Under the pieces are notes generated by a model. It had not been told where the DNA came from. It saw only the letters and a list, made by a program, of their open reading frames with translations, and did not search any database. DNA of 64,000 nucleotides, from contig DAIPJH010000001.1 in the NCBI GenBank assembly GCA_036770365.1, positions 310,001 through 374,000 of the forward strand, in the 5' to 3' direction. Source of the stretch: DAIPJH01 sp036770365 (GTDB lineage Bacteria > Pseudomonadota > Alphaproteobacteria > Rickettsiales > UBA998). This document shows positions 47,571-57,811 of the stretch, piece by piece (the stretch's first letter is position 1; each line of letters begins with the position of its first letter). The translations under genes and the position numbers were made by a program.

Positions 47571-47840
47571 CTAAAACCGCGACCAATTAATACCCATTCC
47601 CACACGAGGATAATCATCATACGGCGCACGCAATGCTGCTTTTTCTTGTACGCGAATCTCACGCAGCTTTAAAATACAATTACCAAAATTCTCCGTATTT
47701 TCCTTAAACCCAAGGCGTACGCATTCTGTGTTATCTGCACGTTCTTGCGCTGCTTGTGCTGCTTTGCGCTCGGCAGGCGTCGCGCACGCGGCAAGTACCA
47801 CGCACCCCCCTAATACTAAGATGTTTGTAATTGTTTTCAT
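47571..47840 (-). CDS. Small lipoprotein upstream of fadD
   Basis: An 89-residue lipoprotein: lipobox LAAC (Cys19) after MKTITNILVLGGCVV. The mature region is helical and charged (ERKAAQAAQERADN), then contains two Cys (TECVRLGF, FGNCILKL) that may form a disulfide. The ATG at 47840 follows AAGG; a TTG two codons earlier is possible. It ends 9 bp before the fadD start and is probably cotranscribed with it. Confidence 0.85.
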   Translation of the reverse strand: MKTITNILVLGGCVVLAACATPAERKAAQAAQERADNTECVRLGFKENTENFGNCILKLREIRVQEKAALRAPYDDYPRVGMGINWSRF

Positions 47841-47922
47841 GGTCAAACCTTAACATTCATTCGATGATTTTTTGATAATTGCAGATTGCATCGTCGCTTA
47901 CAATACCATATAACCGCTCCCC

Positions 47923-48933
47923 ATGACACAGATTGATACAGATATTGCGATTATTGGTGCGGGTCCAGTGGGACTTTTTGCCGTGTTTGAAGCGGGCATG
48001 ATGAAGATGCACACGCATGTAATTGATGCGCTGGATGAAATTGGCGGACAATGTAGCGCACTTTACCCTGAAAAACCGATTTATGATATTCCGGGACATT
48101 CTTCTATCAACGCCGCCGAACTCATCCAACGCTTAGAAGAGCAAGCCGCACCGTTTAATCCAACCTATCATCTTAGACAGCGCGTTGAAAAACTTGAAAA
48201 AACAGATAATGGCTTTACGCTGACCACCTCGACTGGCACAAAAATTTCGGCTAAAGCGGTCATTATTGCTGCTGGCTGCGGAGCATTTGGACCAAACCGT
48301 CCACCGCTAGAAGGCTTAGAAGCCTATGAAGGTACAAGTGTGTTTTATATGGTACGCCGCAAAGAAGATTTTAGAGGTAAAAAGATTGTCATCGCTGGCG
48401 GTGGCGATTCTGCGGTAGATTGGACGATTGCGCTCGCGGATGTGGCAGAAAAAATCTATTTTGTGCATCGCCGCCCCAAATTCCGCGCTGCACCTGAATC
48501 TGTTTCTAAAATGGAAGCATTAGTCAACAAGGGTAAGGTTGTTGAAATGGTTGTGCCGTATCAACTGGTAGGGCTGGAAGGTCACAAAGGTCATCTTTCA
48601 GGCGTCAAGGTTGCCACGATGGAGGGCGAAGAAAAAACGCTTGAAGCGGATGTGTTACTGCCATTTTTTGGCTTGGCAATGGAGCTTGGCCCGATTGCCG
48701 ATTGGGGTTTGGGGCTAGAGTTAAACCATATCCATGTGGACGCATCCACGTGTGAAACCAGCACCAAAGGTATCTTTGCGATTGGTGACATTGCAACATA
48801 CAAAAACAAACTCAAGCTGATTTTATGTGGGTTTTCTGAAGCAGCAATGGCGGTACATGCTGCGCGTGACATTGTTTTTCCTGATACTGCTTATCACTTT
48901 GAATATTCGACAAGCAAGGGCGTTCCTGCTTAA
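47923..48933 (+). CDS. Ferredoxin/flavodoxin-NADP+ reductase (thioredoxin-reductase-like)
   Basis: A 336-residue flavoprotein of the YumC-type ferredoxin-NADP reductase family. FAD motif IIGAGPVG at about 10-17, then GGQCSALYPEKPIYDIPG, which is diagnostic for this group, and the NADP motif VIAGGGDSAVDW. The redox CxxC of thioredoxin reductases is absent. The C-terminal FAD contact is IFAIGDIATY. Supplies electrons between NADPH and ferredoxin. Starts MTQIDTDIAIIGAGP; single gene. Confidence 0.93.
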   Translation: MTQIDTDIAIIGAGPVGLFAVFEAGMMKMHTHVIDALDEIGGQCSALYPEKPIYDIPGHSSINAAELIQRLEEQAAPFNPTYHLRQRVEKLEKTDNGFTLTTSTGTKISAKAVIIAAGCGAFGPNRPPLEGLEAYEGTSVFYMVRRKEDFRGKKIVIAGGGDSAVDWTIALADVAEKIYFVHRRPKFRAAPESVSKMEALVNKGKVVEMVVPYQLVGLEGHKGHLSGVKVATMEGEEKTLEADVLLPFFGLAMELGPIADWGLGLELNHIHVDASTCETSTKGIFAIGDIATYKNKLKLILCGFSEAAMAVHAARDIVFPDTAYHFEYSTSKGVPA

Positions 48934-48945
48934 ACAAAGCATTAT

Positions 48946-50481
48946 TTAGCGTGATATATCACGCTCGTCAAACGCGCCACCCGTTTTCTTCTGTGCAGCG
49001 TGCAACACACGCTCTCCCCAAGGAGATTTTTCTACTGTCGTAAATACCACATCAACATCAGACGGCAATATAGCTTCCGCAAAATGCTTAAGCTGACGTA
49101 ATTCCTTACAACTATTTTGGAAACTAAGTCCACGATACTCAGCTACATACGCATCATTATCTTTCTCAATTTTATCCTTTTGCTGCTTGTCATGTTGCAT
49201 ACGCAAATATGCCTCTACAGACTCCAACACATTCGCTACATCACCCACGACAACGGGTGGGCTTAAACGCAAATCAATACAAGGGCGCGTCGTCTCATGA
49301 ATCATCTTTGACTTGACGCGAGTTCGCGTATCCATCCCCACATCACCATAGGTTTCTAATGCATCAACAAGTTGCTGTGTCTGTAACATCATCGTGGTTT
49401 TCAATGCTTTTGGTGCATGAATCCTAATGCCCTGCACATGACCATTTTCTATTTTTAACCCTACACCGATACCCCATCGTTCGGATAACTCAGTATTAGG
49501 AAAAGGGCGACGATCAGATAGACCTAATGTGTGCGCATTGGTTTTTGCTTCAGTAAGCACCTCATCTAGATGAAACCCTAAGCGCAACTCATGTGCCGTC
49601 CTCAGATGAAGCTTTTTCGTTTCGATCTCATCTCCTTCCACCTGATAGTTTTCAGAAATATTTAATAGCTGTGTTGAAAAGCGAAAAGCGGTATCTTCTA
49701 CTGCACGTAATATTTTATTTGGAAGCACACCATCTTCACAGGCAACCACCACATCGCGTGCCTTAGCTAAAAATACTTTCAGCTTTTTATTATCCAACGC
49801 ACTACTAACCATCACATCTTCAATAATAGAAGCGGCTTGATCAGCAATTTTGAGCTGTTTTTCTTTCTCACCTGACTTGCGCATTTTATTGACTTGAAAA
49901 AACCGTTTTCCTTCAGGCATCAATTTCGGATTTGTGACATGCGCTACTAACTCAACAGTCTTCTCAATTTTTTCATTGGGGAGTGCTTCATCATGAAAAC
50001 ACGGGTTTATTCTTGAAATAGCCAAGAATTTGACCTTCAACGCAGCAGCAAGCGTATCTGGTCGAAAAAGATGACCATTATCATCCCTGCAATCTTCCAT
50101 CATATCATGTGAAAACGCTGCGGCGAGCATCACATCATCCTTAATCCCTGCTGACCTTAACAAATAATGCACCATATTCAGATGCACGGAATAATCATAA
50201 TCCTTAGGGATCACCAAAAAATGTCCATCTTCTGATCCAAATTCTGACTTTATTCTTTGTACCGCCTCAGGGTCAGCCTTTTTAAATAATTCTTGCACAA
50301 TGGCGTCATTTAACGCCCATTCGACTTTTTTCTTGCGTGGGTCAAGATGTCGTTCAATGGCAAGCTGGTAAGCAGCCGTCTCCAGCGCACCCATATCCTG
50401 CGGTGGATTGGTGAATCCTTCCAATGGATTATCGGTTAGCTTTTGTTCAAGCTCAAGAAATGTTAATGCCCCCACCACCAA
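48946..50481 (-). CDS. SpoT-like HD-domain protein, no synthetase domain
   Basis: A 511-residue protein. At about residues 98-214 the residues expected of an SpoT/MESH1-type HD hydrolase appear in order: His100, His125-Asp126, Glu129-Asp130 (SHDMMEDC) and Asp214 (KIADQA), with a VAHVTNPK stretch like the family's GVTK. I see no RelA synthetase, TGS or ACT domain after it; the other 300 residues are unrecognised, charged and mixed alpha/beta. It may hydrolyse a (p)ppGpp-like nucleotide. The start is one of TTG 50481, GTG 50478 or GTG 50475 after AAGGG. Convergent with the reductase gene by 12 bp. Confidence 0.6.
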   Translation of the reverse strand: MVVGALTFLELEQKLTDNPLEGFTNPPQDMGALETAAYQLAIERHLDPRKKKVEWALNDAIVQELFKKADPEAVQRIKSEFGSEDGHFLVIPKDYDYSVHLNMVHYLLRSAGIKDDVMLAAAFSHDMMEDCRDDNGHLFRPDTLAAALKVKFLAISRINPCFHDEALPNEKIEKTVELVAHVTNPKLMPEGKRFFQVNKMRKSGEKEKQLKIADQAASIIEDVMVSSALDNKKLKVFLAKARDVVVACEDGVLPNKILRAVEDTAFRFSTQLLNISENYQVEGDEIETKKLHLRTAHELRLGFHLDEVLTEAKTNAHTLGLSDRRPFPNTELSERWGIGVGLKIENGHVQGIRIHAPKALKTTMMLQTQQLVDALETYGDVGMDTRTRVKSKMIHETTRPCIDLRLSPPVVVGDVANVLESVEAYLRMQHDKQQKDKIEKDNDAYVAEYRGLSFQNSCKELRQLKHFAEAILPSDVDVVFTTVEKSPWGERVLHAAQKKTGGAFDERDISR

Positions 50482-50627
50482 TCGCCCTTATGAGTTGTGT
50501 AGTCAGTGTACCATACACACGTTAAAAACAATATGAATTTTAGATGACATTTTTGCTCGGGAATGGATGCTACTTGCGAATCATGATGAAAACGGTTACA
50601 TCAGGCATTCTCAAGAAAAGGATTTTT

Positions 50628-51521
50628 ATGACCGCAACGCTCATTGATGGCAAAGCATTTGCCGCACAACTTCGATCTCACGTGGCAGATGCTACCGCAG
50701 AAGTCAAAACCAAACATAAGCTCACACCCGGTTTGGCGGTAGTACTAGTAGGAGAAGATCCTGCATCTGAGGTGTATGTGCGTAATAAAAATAAAATGAC
50801 GGTTGAAGTAGGTATGAACTCCTATGAACACAAACTTCCGGCAAATAGCTCTCGCGAGGAAATTCTTGCACTTATACAAAAACTTAATGCAGATGATGCA
50901 GTAGATGGGATTTTAGTGCAGCTACCACTGCCACGCAAAGAAGATGAATCCATTGTCATTAATACGATTGACCCAACAAAAGATGTCGATGGTTTTCACG
51001 CGATCAATACAGGTAAATTAGCCATGGGTGAAAAGGGCTTAGTACCCTGCACACCGCTAGGCTGTTTGATGTTACTCAAGAACCATCTTGGTAATTTATC
51101 AGGACTAAATGCGGTGGTTGTGGGTCGGTCTAATATTGTGGGAAAACCGATGGCAGCCTTGCTACTCAACGAAAACTGTACTGTAACAATTGTCCATTCT
51201 AAAACTAAATTCATCAAAGACGCCACTCGCCGTGCTGATATTTTAGTTGCCGCGATTGGTAAACCTGAGATGATTGATGGCGACTGGTTAGAAGCAGACG
51301 CAGTGATTATTGATGTCGGTATTAACCGCATCACAGATGCAGACGGCAAACATAAACTCGTAGGTGACGTCAATTTTGAAGAAGCAATGGAAATCGCATC
51401 AGCTGTAACCCCTGTACCAGGTGGTGTAGGGCCAATGACGATTGCCTGCTTGCTATTCAATACGTTAAAAGCCGCGTGTGCGCGCAAAAACATCCCGTTT
51501 GCGCTTGAGCATCTTGTGTAA
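50628..51521 (+). CDS. folD: Methylenetetrahydrofolate dehydrogenase/cyclohydrolase
   Basis: Bifunctional one-carbon enzyme. The 297 residues carry the catalytic YVRNKNK motif (Tyr and Lys), the substrate block [29 protein letters not shown], the NADP-binding [13 protein letters not shown] and the terminal [12 protein letters not shown] use the ATG at 50628 with AAGGA upstream; the frame is open to 50544 but that part is not family-like. Confidence 0.97.
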   Translation: MTATLIDGKAFAAQLRSHVADATAEVKTKHKLTPGLAVVLVGEDPASEVYVRNKNKMTVEVGMNSYEHKLPANSSREEILALIQKLNADDAVDGILVQLPLPRKEDESIVINTIDPTKDVDGFHAINTGKLAMGEKGLVPCTPLGCLMLLKNHLGNLSGLNAVVVGRSNIVGKPMAALLLNENCTVTIVHSKTKFIKDATRRADILVAAIGKPEMIDGDWLEADAVIIDVGINRITDADGKHKLVGDVNFEEAMEIASAVTPVPGGVGPMTIACLLFNTLKAACARKNIPFALEHLV

Positions 51522-51526
51522 TTGTC

Positions 51527-51556
51527 TTGTCACGCCAACACATGTTGGCATGACAA
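51527..51556. repeat. Short palindrome between folD and the permease gene
   Basis: 14-bp arms, 51527-51540 and 51543-51556, are inverted copies with one mismatch and a 2-base centre (TTGTCACGCCAACA and its partner). It directly follows the folD stop. It resembles the other 'GTCATxCC' dispersed palindromes. There is no T-run, so it is not clearly a terminator. Confidence 0.65.
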
Positions 51557-51572
51557 TCAAAAAAGCAAATTT

Positions 51573-52364
51573 ATGAACATAAGCTATTTATCTCAAACCC
51601 TTACACTTACTCAAGCCGTCATGCTATTTTTTGCGGCAATGTTAGCTGCTGGGATTAATGCCGTCGCGGGCGGCGGGACGTTTATTGCGTTTCCAGCATT
51701 ACTCTCCACTGGTATTTCCTCGCTGGTTGCCAACGCGACCTGCACGGTGGCTGTCTGGCCTGGATCAATTGCCAGCACGGCGGGTTACTTCAAAAACCTA
51801 GCAAAATATAAACATCACTTACCTTATTTAGGTACGTTGGGCTTGCTGGGCGGATGGCTTGGTGCGGAAGTTTTACTACACACCCCTGAATATCGCTTTG
51901 ATGCAATTTTACCCTATTTAATGCTCACTGCTACTTTGCTTTTTAGCTTTGGCAAGCGCATCACAGGCTGGACAAGCCGTTATTTTGATGCGCATAGCTC
52001 AGGCGAAAAACTACGCAAAATGCTTGCTTGTTTACTAATGTTTCTGATCGCCATTTACGGCGGATTTTTTGGTGCAGGTATTGGTATTTTAATGCTAGCG
52101 ATGATGCAGTGCATGGGCATGCACAATATTCATGAGATGAATGCACTGAAAACAACGCTTGGTATCACCATCAACGGCACTGCCTTTGTCACGTTTATCT
52201 GCTCTGGCATCGTCGCATGGCCACAAGCTAGCGTGATGATTGTTGGCGCGCTTATCGGAGGATACGGCGCAGCGCGTATCGCCCTCAAAATCCCTCAAAC
52301 TATGATTCGCGCCTTCGTTATTTGCTTCGCAACGTCCCTAACCCTCTACTTCTTCCTTAAATAA
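51573..52364 (+). CDS. TSUP family permease (TauE/SafE)
   Basis: A 263-residue inner-membrane permease with about seven or eight helices. The family hallmark AAGINAVAGGGTFIAFPAL (around residue 22) and a second inverted-repeat signature GGFFGAGIGILML (about 170) are visible. TSUP proteins move sulfur-containing or organic anions such as sulfite or sulfoacetate. Substrate unknown. The ATG at 51573 starts just before the first helix; an upstream TTG frame overlaps the palindrome and is unlikely. Confidence 0.92.
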   Translation: MNISYLSQTLTLTQAVMLFFAAMLAAGINAVAGGGTFIAFPALLSTGISSLVANATCTVAVWPGSIASTAGYFKNLAKYKHHLPYLGTLGLLGGWLGAEVLLHTPEYRFDAILPYLMLTATLLFSFGKRITGWTSRYFDAHSSGEKLRKMLACLLMFLIAIYGGFFGAGIGILMLAMMQCMGMHNIHEMNALKTTLGITINGTAFVTFICSGIVAWPQASVMIVGALIGGYGAARIALKIPQTMIRAFVICFATSLTLYFFLK

Positions 52365-52507
52365 CACATTAAATTATATTAATATTTTAGCCTTTTCTCA
52401 CCGCAGCGCAGCATCGATTTTTCTTGCGTATATTAGAGGTTTTGCATACGCTATAGCTAAGTTGTGCAATCCGCATAACGAAACAAGAACAATCAACGAG
52501 GCGTATC

Positions 52508-54496
52508 ATGTCTCACGCACCCTTCACATCCCCCATCTATCCTGTCCCCACCTCTTTCGCACAGAACGCCCATATTGACTGGGAAAAATACCAAACACTG
52601 TATAAGCATTCAATCAATGATCCGACCAGCTTTTGGGCGGAGCAGGCGCAATCCTTGTTATGGCATGAAAAATGGCACACCGTGTGCGACAGTTCTTTTA
52701 CCAAAGAAGATTTACATATTCGCTGGTTTGATGGCGGAAAGCTTAATATTTCTGAGAATTGTTTGGATAGACATTTAGCCAGCAAAGGCGACACATTAGC
52801 AATCATCTGGGAGGCAGATGACCCCAACACGCCGTCGCGTACCCTCACCTACCGTACACTACATCATGAAGTTTGTAAGACAGCGAACATGCTACGTGCG
52901 CAGGGCGTACAATCAGGCGATCGCGTCACACTCTATATGCCGATGATTCCCGAGGCCGCGATTGCAATGCTCGCTATTGCACGCATTGGCGCAGTCCATT
53001 CGGTGGTTTTTGGTGGTTTTTCTGCGCATTCACTCCGTGGGCGTATTGATGACTCCAACAGCCGTATTGTCATCACCGCTGACTGGGGACGACGTGGTGG
53101 CAAAACCATCCCGATGAAAACCACCGTTGATGAAGCAATAGAAGGCACAAAAGTTGAAAAAGTTATTGTTGTTCAACATACAGGTGCAGATGTTGCTTGG
53201 AATAATACACGTGACGTCTGGTGGCACGAAGCGATTTTACCCATGAGTGCAGATTGTCCTGCCGCATCATTTGACTCCGAACACCCTTTATTTATTCTCT
53301 ATACTTCAGGCTCAACGGGTACGCCCAAAGGACTACTCCACACCTCTGCTGGCTATCTGCTCTACGCGATGATGACCTTCAAATACGTCTTTGATTACCA
53401 TGACAGTGAGGTATTTTGGTGTACTGCGGATGTTGGCTGGATTACGGGACATTCTTACTGCGTGTACGGTCCACTCGCAGCAGGAGCAACCACCCTCCTT
53501 TTTGAAGGCATCCCGACCTATCCCAATGCCTCACGCTTTTGGGAGGTCGTCGATAAACATCAGGTTGCAAGTTTCTATACCGCCCCCACCGCAATTCGTA
53601 TGTTGATGCGCGAGGGCGATGATTTTGTTACTCGAACATCCCGCAGCTCGTTGCGTGTGCTTGGTTCTGTGGGTGAACCCATCAACCCTGAAGCGTGGAA
53701 ATGGTATCATGACATCATTGGTGGCGGACATTGCCAAGTGGTGGATACATGGTGGCAAACTGAAACAGGCGGCCATATGATTACTGCCCTACCTGGTGCG
53801 ACCCCCGCCAAACCCGGTTCAGCATCTTTACCGTTTTTTGGCATTCAGCCCGTCTTGCTCGATGATGAACAATTAGAACGCGAAGGACTATATAATGACC
53901 GTGCGCTATGCATACGCCGCGCATGGCCAGGTATGGCGCGTACGATTTGGGGTGATCATCACCGCTTTTATGAAACCTATTTTGCGCGCTTTCCGAATTT
54001 TTACTTCTCGGGCGATGCATGTAGGCGCGACCACGACGGCTATTACTGGATTATCGGACGGATAGATGATGTCATCAACGTTTCGGGTCACCGCATCGGC
54101 ACGGCAGAAGTTGAATCCGCGCTCGTCGGCGTTGCAGGAGTGACTGAAGCCGCCGTCGTGGGTTTCCCGCATGAAATTAAGGGTGAAGGCATTTATGCCT
54201 ATGTTACCTTGAACCACGATGTTCGCGTAGAAACACCTGCACAGTTAGAAGATTTACGCAAAGCACTCAACGCACATGTGCGCTCAGAAATTGGCGCGCT
54301 AGCAACATTAGAGGTCGTGCAAGTTGCCCCTGCACTGCCCAAAACCCGTTCAGGGAAAATCATGCGCCGTATTCTACGCAAAATCGCTTCAGGTGAAATC
54401 GCTACCGCGGAGGACATCCACAAGCTCGGTGATATTTCTACTTTGCTTGATCCAAGCGTAGTCGACATACTAGTAGCAGGAAAGGCATCATCCTGA
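52508..54496 (+). CDS. acs: Acetyl-coenzyme A synthetase
   Basis: Converts acetate, ATP and CoA to acetyl-CoA. The 662 residues are of full length: N-terminal ACAS domain, AMP-binding motif [53 protein letters not shown] in sequence, and the C-terminal [11 protein letters not shown] with the lysine that is acetylated to switch the enzyme off. It differs slightly from the commonest Acs ([15 protein letters not shown]), so propionate use is possible. Monocistronic. Confidence 0.95.
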   Translation: MSHAPFTSPIYPVPTSFAQNAHIDWEKYQTLYKHSINDPTSFWAEQAQSLLWHEKWHTVCDSSFTKEDLHIRWFDGGKLNISENCLDRHLASKGDTLAIIWEADDPNTPSRTLTYRTLHHEVCKTANMLRAQGVQSGDRVTLYMPMIPEAAIAMLAIARIGAVHSVVFGGFSAHSLRGRIDDSNSRIVITADWGRRGGKTIPMKTTVDEAIEGTKVEKVIVVQHTGADVAWNNTRDVWWHEAILPMSADCPAASFDSEHPLFILYTSGSTGTPKGLLHTSAGYLLYAMMTFKYVFDYHDSEVFWCTADVGWITGHSYCVYGPLAAGATTLLFEGIPTYPNASRFWEVVDKHQVASFYTAPTAIRMLMREGDDFVTRTSRSSLRVLGSVGEPINPEAWKWYHDIIGGGHCQVVDTWWQTETGGHMITALPGATPAKPGSASLPFFGIQPVLLDDEQLEREGLYNDRALCIRRAWPGMARTIWGDHHRFYETYFARFPNFYFSGDACRRDHDGYYWIIGRIDDVINVSGHRIGTAEVESALVGVAGVTEAAVVGFPHEIKGEGIYAYVTLNHDVRVETPAQLEDLRKALNAHVRSEIGALATLEVVQVAPALPKTRSGKIMRRILRKIASGEIATAEDIHKLGDISTLLDPSVVDILVAGKASS

Positions 54497-54616
54497 CACA
54501 TTGTCACAAAAGCTTCACACGCCTTAACTAGCCTTAACCTATCGAATATGGTACAAATATGCTGGGGTTCTGCTGTGCGGAGTCTTTCGTTATATTCATA
54601 AAAAGGCAATATAAAA

Positions 54617-55444
54617 ATGAGTGAACAAGCTGCAAATACTCTCAATGAACTAGAAAACCCAAGCAGACGCCGTGCTTTACGTACGGGAGTGGGTGTTGCC
54701 GCAGCCACAATACTACCAACAACAACTGTTACGGATGCCGAGGCCGCCACACGCATCACTTCTTTGAATGATTTATATGCATTTCTGGACTCCAGTAATT
54801 TTACAGATGATACCCATCAACCTGATGCTGCGCATAAAGCAAGTGATGCCATTAAAAAGAAAATTCAATCTGTAGAAAACAACACCAAGCAAAAACCTGT
54901 TATCATGGTTTCATTTACCTATGCAGGATGTGTGGACGGCATGTGTCAAACCACCTTCATGAATACTGCACACATTATGGACAAGTGCAGAAGAGATCCT
55001 AGCTTACCTCCCGTCATGCACATCACCATAGATATTACGGCGCAGAACGCTGGTGGTTTAAAAAAAGAACTATTAGAACACACAGCGCGCTTCAATATAG
55101 ACAAAAAATTTATCGATCAACACACTGTCGTTATTTCACCACCCCTTAATCGCTCAGAAATAACACTAGACCTCAATGATTCCATCAAAACTGGCCGAAG
55201 TCTTCAATCCCAACTATCGCTTTTAGTGACCGGATTCGCAAGAAAAATTGATAGACCAGACATTAATAAAGTCATGGTTGCTATTGCACATTCATCTGGA
55301 CTCAAATTCTTTGACCCTAATGGCAATGTACTCATGGATAACAAAAATCAATATACTGTCATATCAACAGATGTCAGTGCCATTGATGACTCTATCAAAG
55401 CAATTAGGCAAGCTACAAACGTCGCCAAAGGCACAGGACGGTAA
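54617..55444 (+). CDS. SCO-like copper protein, Tat-exported
   Basis: A 275-residue protein with a twin-arginine-type leader (SRRRALRTGVGVAAATIL, ending AEA). The thioredoxin-fold core FTYAGCVDGMCQTTF parallels the SCO1/SenC FGYTxCPDVCP motif, but the two Cys (105 and 110) are spaced C-x4-C instead of C-x3-C. The third copper ligand fits His225 in IAHSSGLKFFDPNG, which parallels the family's DHSASIYLFDPDG. SCO proteins deliver copper to cytochrome oxidase. It is 5 bp upstream of a histidine-rich membrane protein gene. The family call is by motif, the role by inference. Confidence 0.75.
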   Translation: MSEQAANTLNELENPSRRRALRTGVGVAAATILPTTTVTDAEAATRITSLNDLYAFLDSSNFTDDTHQPDAAHKASDAIKKKIQSVENNTKQKPVIMVSFTYAGCVDGMCQTTFMNTAHIMDKCRRDPSLPPVMHITIDITAQNAGGLKKELLEHTARFNIDKKFIDQHTVVISPPLNRSEITLDLNDSIKTGRSLQSQLSLLVTGFARKIDRPDINKVMVAIAHSSGLKFFDPNGNVLMDNKNQYTVISTDVSAIDDSIKAIRQATNVAKGTGR

Positions 55445-55449
55445 CAAGG

Positions 55450-57012
55450 TTGCAAGAACATAACGCAGAGCATCATCATCGTTTTTCGCATTGGCTAATG
55501 CTTGGTGGAGCATTGACTGCGGGAGCAATAGTGCTTGCACCTTATGTTTTGCCTGCACTGGGACTTGAGAGTAGTTCATTAACAAAGCAAATCTTCAGTG
55601 TCGTTTGCGGAACAGACCCCAATGGCACTGGTATTGCAGGAGGACTTAATAATCTTTACAAATCAATTCCATTCGCTGGAGAATATATAGCTAGCGGGGG
55701 CTACAGCACCGCTGCAGTATCAGGAATTATTGGTCTCGGCGGTACTTTACTGGGAAAAAGAATAGAAAAAAACCATGAAGGCAAAGGTATTAATTGGGGC
55801 AAAGTGATTATTACTGCGGCACTCACCACCAGCTTGCTTATTTCACTCCCCTCGCTTTTAACAGGTATTAGCATGGGCATCGGATTTATTGCCTTTGCGA
55901 TGAATCCTGAAATGGGACAAAAGGCTGTGGATTTTTTAAGTACTTCCATTGGTTCTATTGGTCAAACCGCTGCTAATAATTCAGGCATTACAGGCGGCAT
56001 GGCACTCATCCCGCATCTCATTACCTGTGGCGCATCATTTTTTCCTGCGGCGGCGTCCTATTTTATGGCAGAAAAAGACGAAGGTGATCCAACCAAAGCT
56101 ACGCAGCAAGCCGCATTACTTGCGCCTAATATCGCCAACCATAACTACCTCGCCACCTCTCCTGAAACACTCACCACCACTGCATTATCACATAATATCC
56201 GAGCGTATATAACAACGGCCACACCACCACAAGCGGGTAAGCCGTGTCACGCCACCATCACTCTTACTCATGCTAATGATGGCTCACCGCTGAGTGCAGA
56301 AGAGATCGCAGTGACTCACACCGAAAAGCTGCATCTACTCTTGATCGATAGCAGTATGAAAGATTATCAACATCTACACCCGCAACCAACACAGCAAAAT
56401 GGTGTCTTTTCTTTTAGCTACACTCCGCGTACCGATAACCCCATGTCCGCATGGGTAGATTTTACGCTAAAAGAAAATCTTCTCAATCCGCAGATCAAAC
56501 TCTCTATGCCTTCCACCTCACCGCCCGTTCTGACCGCACCGGCACAAATTATTCATAATGATCGTGCCGTGCTTGATAGTCTTACCTTTCATTGGCACGA
56601 GGAAAAACCCTTACGACAGGGCGAATCTGCCATTATTGAACTTGCGATTACAGACCGTGATGGGCATGCCGTACAAGACCTAGAACCAATTATGGGGGCT
56701 TACTGCCATCTGGTGGGCTTTAGTGCCAATGGCGAATATTTGATCCATAGTCACCCTATTGGAAAAGAACCAACCTCACAAGATGATCGTGGAGAGGGCA
56801 TGCTACGCTTTCATATCAGCCCCGAACGAACAGGTGACATTCAATTCTTCGCACAGATCAAGCGTCAAGGCGAAGTAATCTATGTGCCTTTTGGTCAATA
56901 CATCAGCCCTGGTTCCCCTCAAACAACACAAGCAAAACCAACGATGATGATCTCACACATGAGCGGCACATCCCCCATACAAATGCCACATACACATAGT
57001 GTAGCGCGCTAA
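55450..57012 (+). CDS. Histidine-rich membrane protein, putative metal handling
   Basis: A 520-residue protein starting at TTG 55450. A His-rich tip (EHNAEHHHRFSHW) is followed by about four membrane helices in residues 16-220, then a large outside domain with two similar beta-sandwich-like halves: one with LHLLLIDSSMKDYQHLHP and one with YCHLVGFSANGEYLIHSHP. Paired 'HLL...HxHP' motifs are seen in secreted proteins of heavy-metal or copper loci. No catalytic motif recognised. It is probably cotranscribed with the SCO-like gene and may bind or pass copper. Start is uncertain. Confidence 0.7.
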   Translation: MQEHNAEHHHRFSHWLMLGGALTAGAIVLAPYVLPALGLESSSLTKQIFSVVCGTDPNGTGIAGGLNNLYKSIPFAGEYIASGGYSTAAVSGIIGLGGTLLGKRIEKNHEGKGINWGKVIITAALTTSLLISLPSLLTGISMGIGFIAFAMNPEMGQKAVDFLSTSIGSIGQTAANNSGITGGMALIPHLITCGASFFPAAASYFMAEKDEGDPTKATQQAALLAPNIANHNYLATSPETLTTTALSHNIRAYITTATPPQAGKPCHATITLTHANDGSPLSAEEIAVTHTEKLHLLLIDSSMKDYQHLHPQPTQQNGVFSFSYTPRTDNPMSAWVDFTLKENLLNPQIKLSMPSTSPPVLTAPAQIIHNDRAVLDSLTFHWHEEKPLRQGESAIIELAITDRDGHAVQDLEPIMGAYCHLVGFSANGEYLIHSHPIGKEPTSQDDRGEGMLRFHISPERTGDIQFFAQIKRQGEVIYVPFGQYISPGSPQTTQAKPTMMISHMSGTSPIQMPHTHSVAR

Positions 57013-57103
57013 CCCCCAAATGACTTTCCATAATATTCAAGCTGCGTACGCTAAACATTTATTAATAATGTTATGCTAGCTTTAAGCTTGAGAGGCAAAG
57101 CGC

Positions 57104-57811
57104 ATGGACAACGACAAAATCATTCACTACCATTTTGCAACGCAAAACGGCGAAGAATTTTCTTTTGATATTCCCGTGTCTTCACATGTCAACGAATCTC
57201 AAGACAAACTTGAGACAGTAGAAAAAGCACCTTGGACAAAGCTTGATTTTCACCGCTGTGATGGCTGCACCTACAACACAACAGACTACTGCCCCGTTGC
57301 CGTAAAGCTTCAAAAGCCTGCTAAAGTCTTTAGCCAGCTTATGTCGCATGACAAAGCGTTAGTTACAGTCACCACACCAGAGCGCAACTACAGCAAAAAC
57401 ACAGACATCCAAGAGGGCCTAGCAAGTATGCTAGGTCTCATTATGGCGACAAGCGACTGCCCGACCACACGCGCATTCTTCCCTGCGGCATGGTTTCACC
57501 TACCTTTTGCAAGCTTTGAAGAAACATTATTTCGCATCACTTCCGTGTGGATGCTTAAACAATTCTTCTCGCCGACACAGGAGAAAAACTACCCTCAGGT
57601 CATGAGTGCCATTAAGAAACAATGCCAAAACACGCACGAAGTCAACATAGGCATCTTTAGACGACTCAAAGAAGCCGAGATCACCAGCAAGGATGCCCCT
57701 TTTAACGCTGTTGCCATTCTAAACGCTTTTGCGGCACTGATGCCCATCTCACTTGACGACAAGCTTGATGAATTTTCAATGCTCTTCTCATACGGCTCAC
57801 AAAACCACTAA
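57104..57811 (+). CDS. Conserved protein with C-x2-C...YCPVA motif (DUF family)
   Basis: A 235-residue, probably cytoplasmic protein of a family I have seen annotated only as a DUF. N-terminal beta-rich domain ends PWTKLDFHRCDGCTYNTTDYCPVA with Cys52, Cys55 and Cys63, a possible metal site. A central block reads QEGLASMLGLIMATSDCPTTR and FHLPFASFEETLFRITS, and the C-terminal third is helical. Function unknown. The ATG at 57104 follows GAGAGGCAAAGCGC. Its stop codon overlaps the stop of the convergent gene by 4 bases. Confidence 0.8.
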   Translation: MDNDKIIHYHFATQNGEEFSFDIPVSSHVNESQDKLETVEKAPWTKLDFHRCDGCTYNTTDYCPVAVKLQKPAKVFSQLMSHDKALVTVTTPERNYSKNTDIQEGLASMLGLIMATSDCPTTRAFFPAAWFHLPFASFEETLFRITSVWMLKQFFSPTQEKNYPQVMSAIKKQCQNTHEVNIGIFRRLKEAEITSKDAPFNAVAILNAFAALMPISLDDKLDEFSMLFSYGSQNH

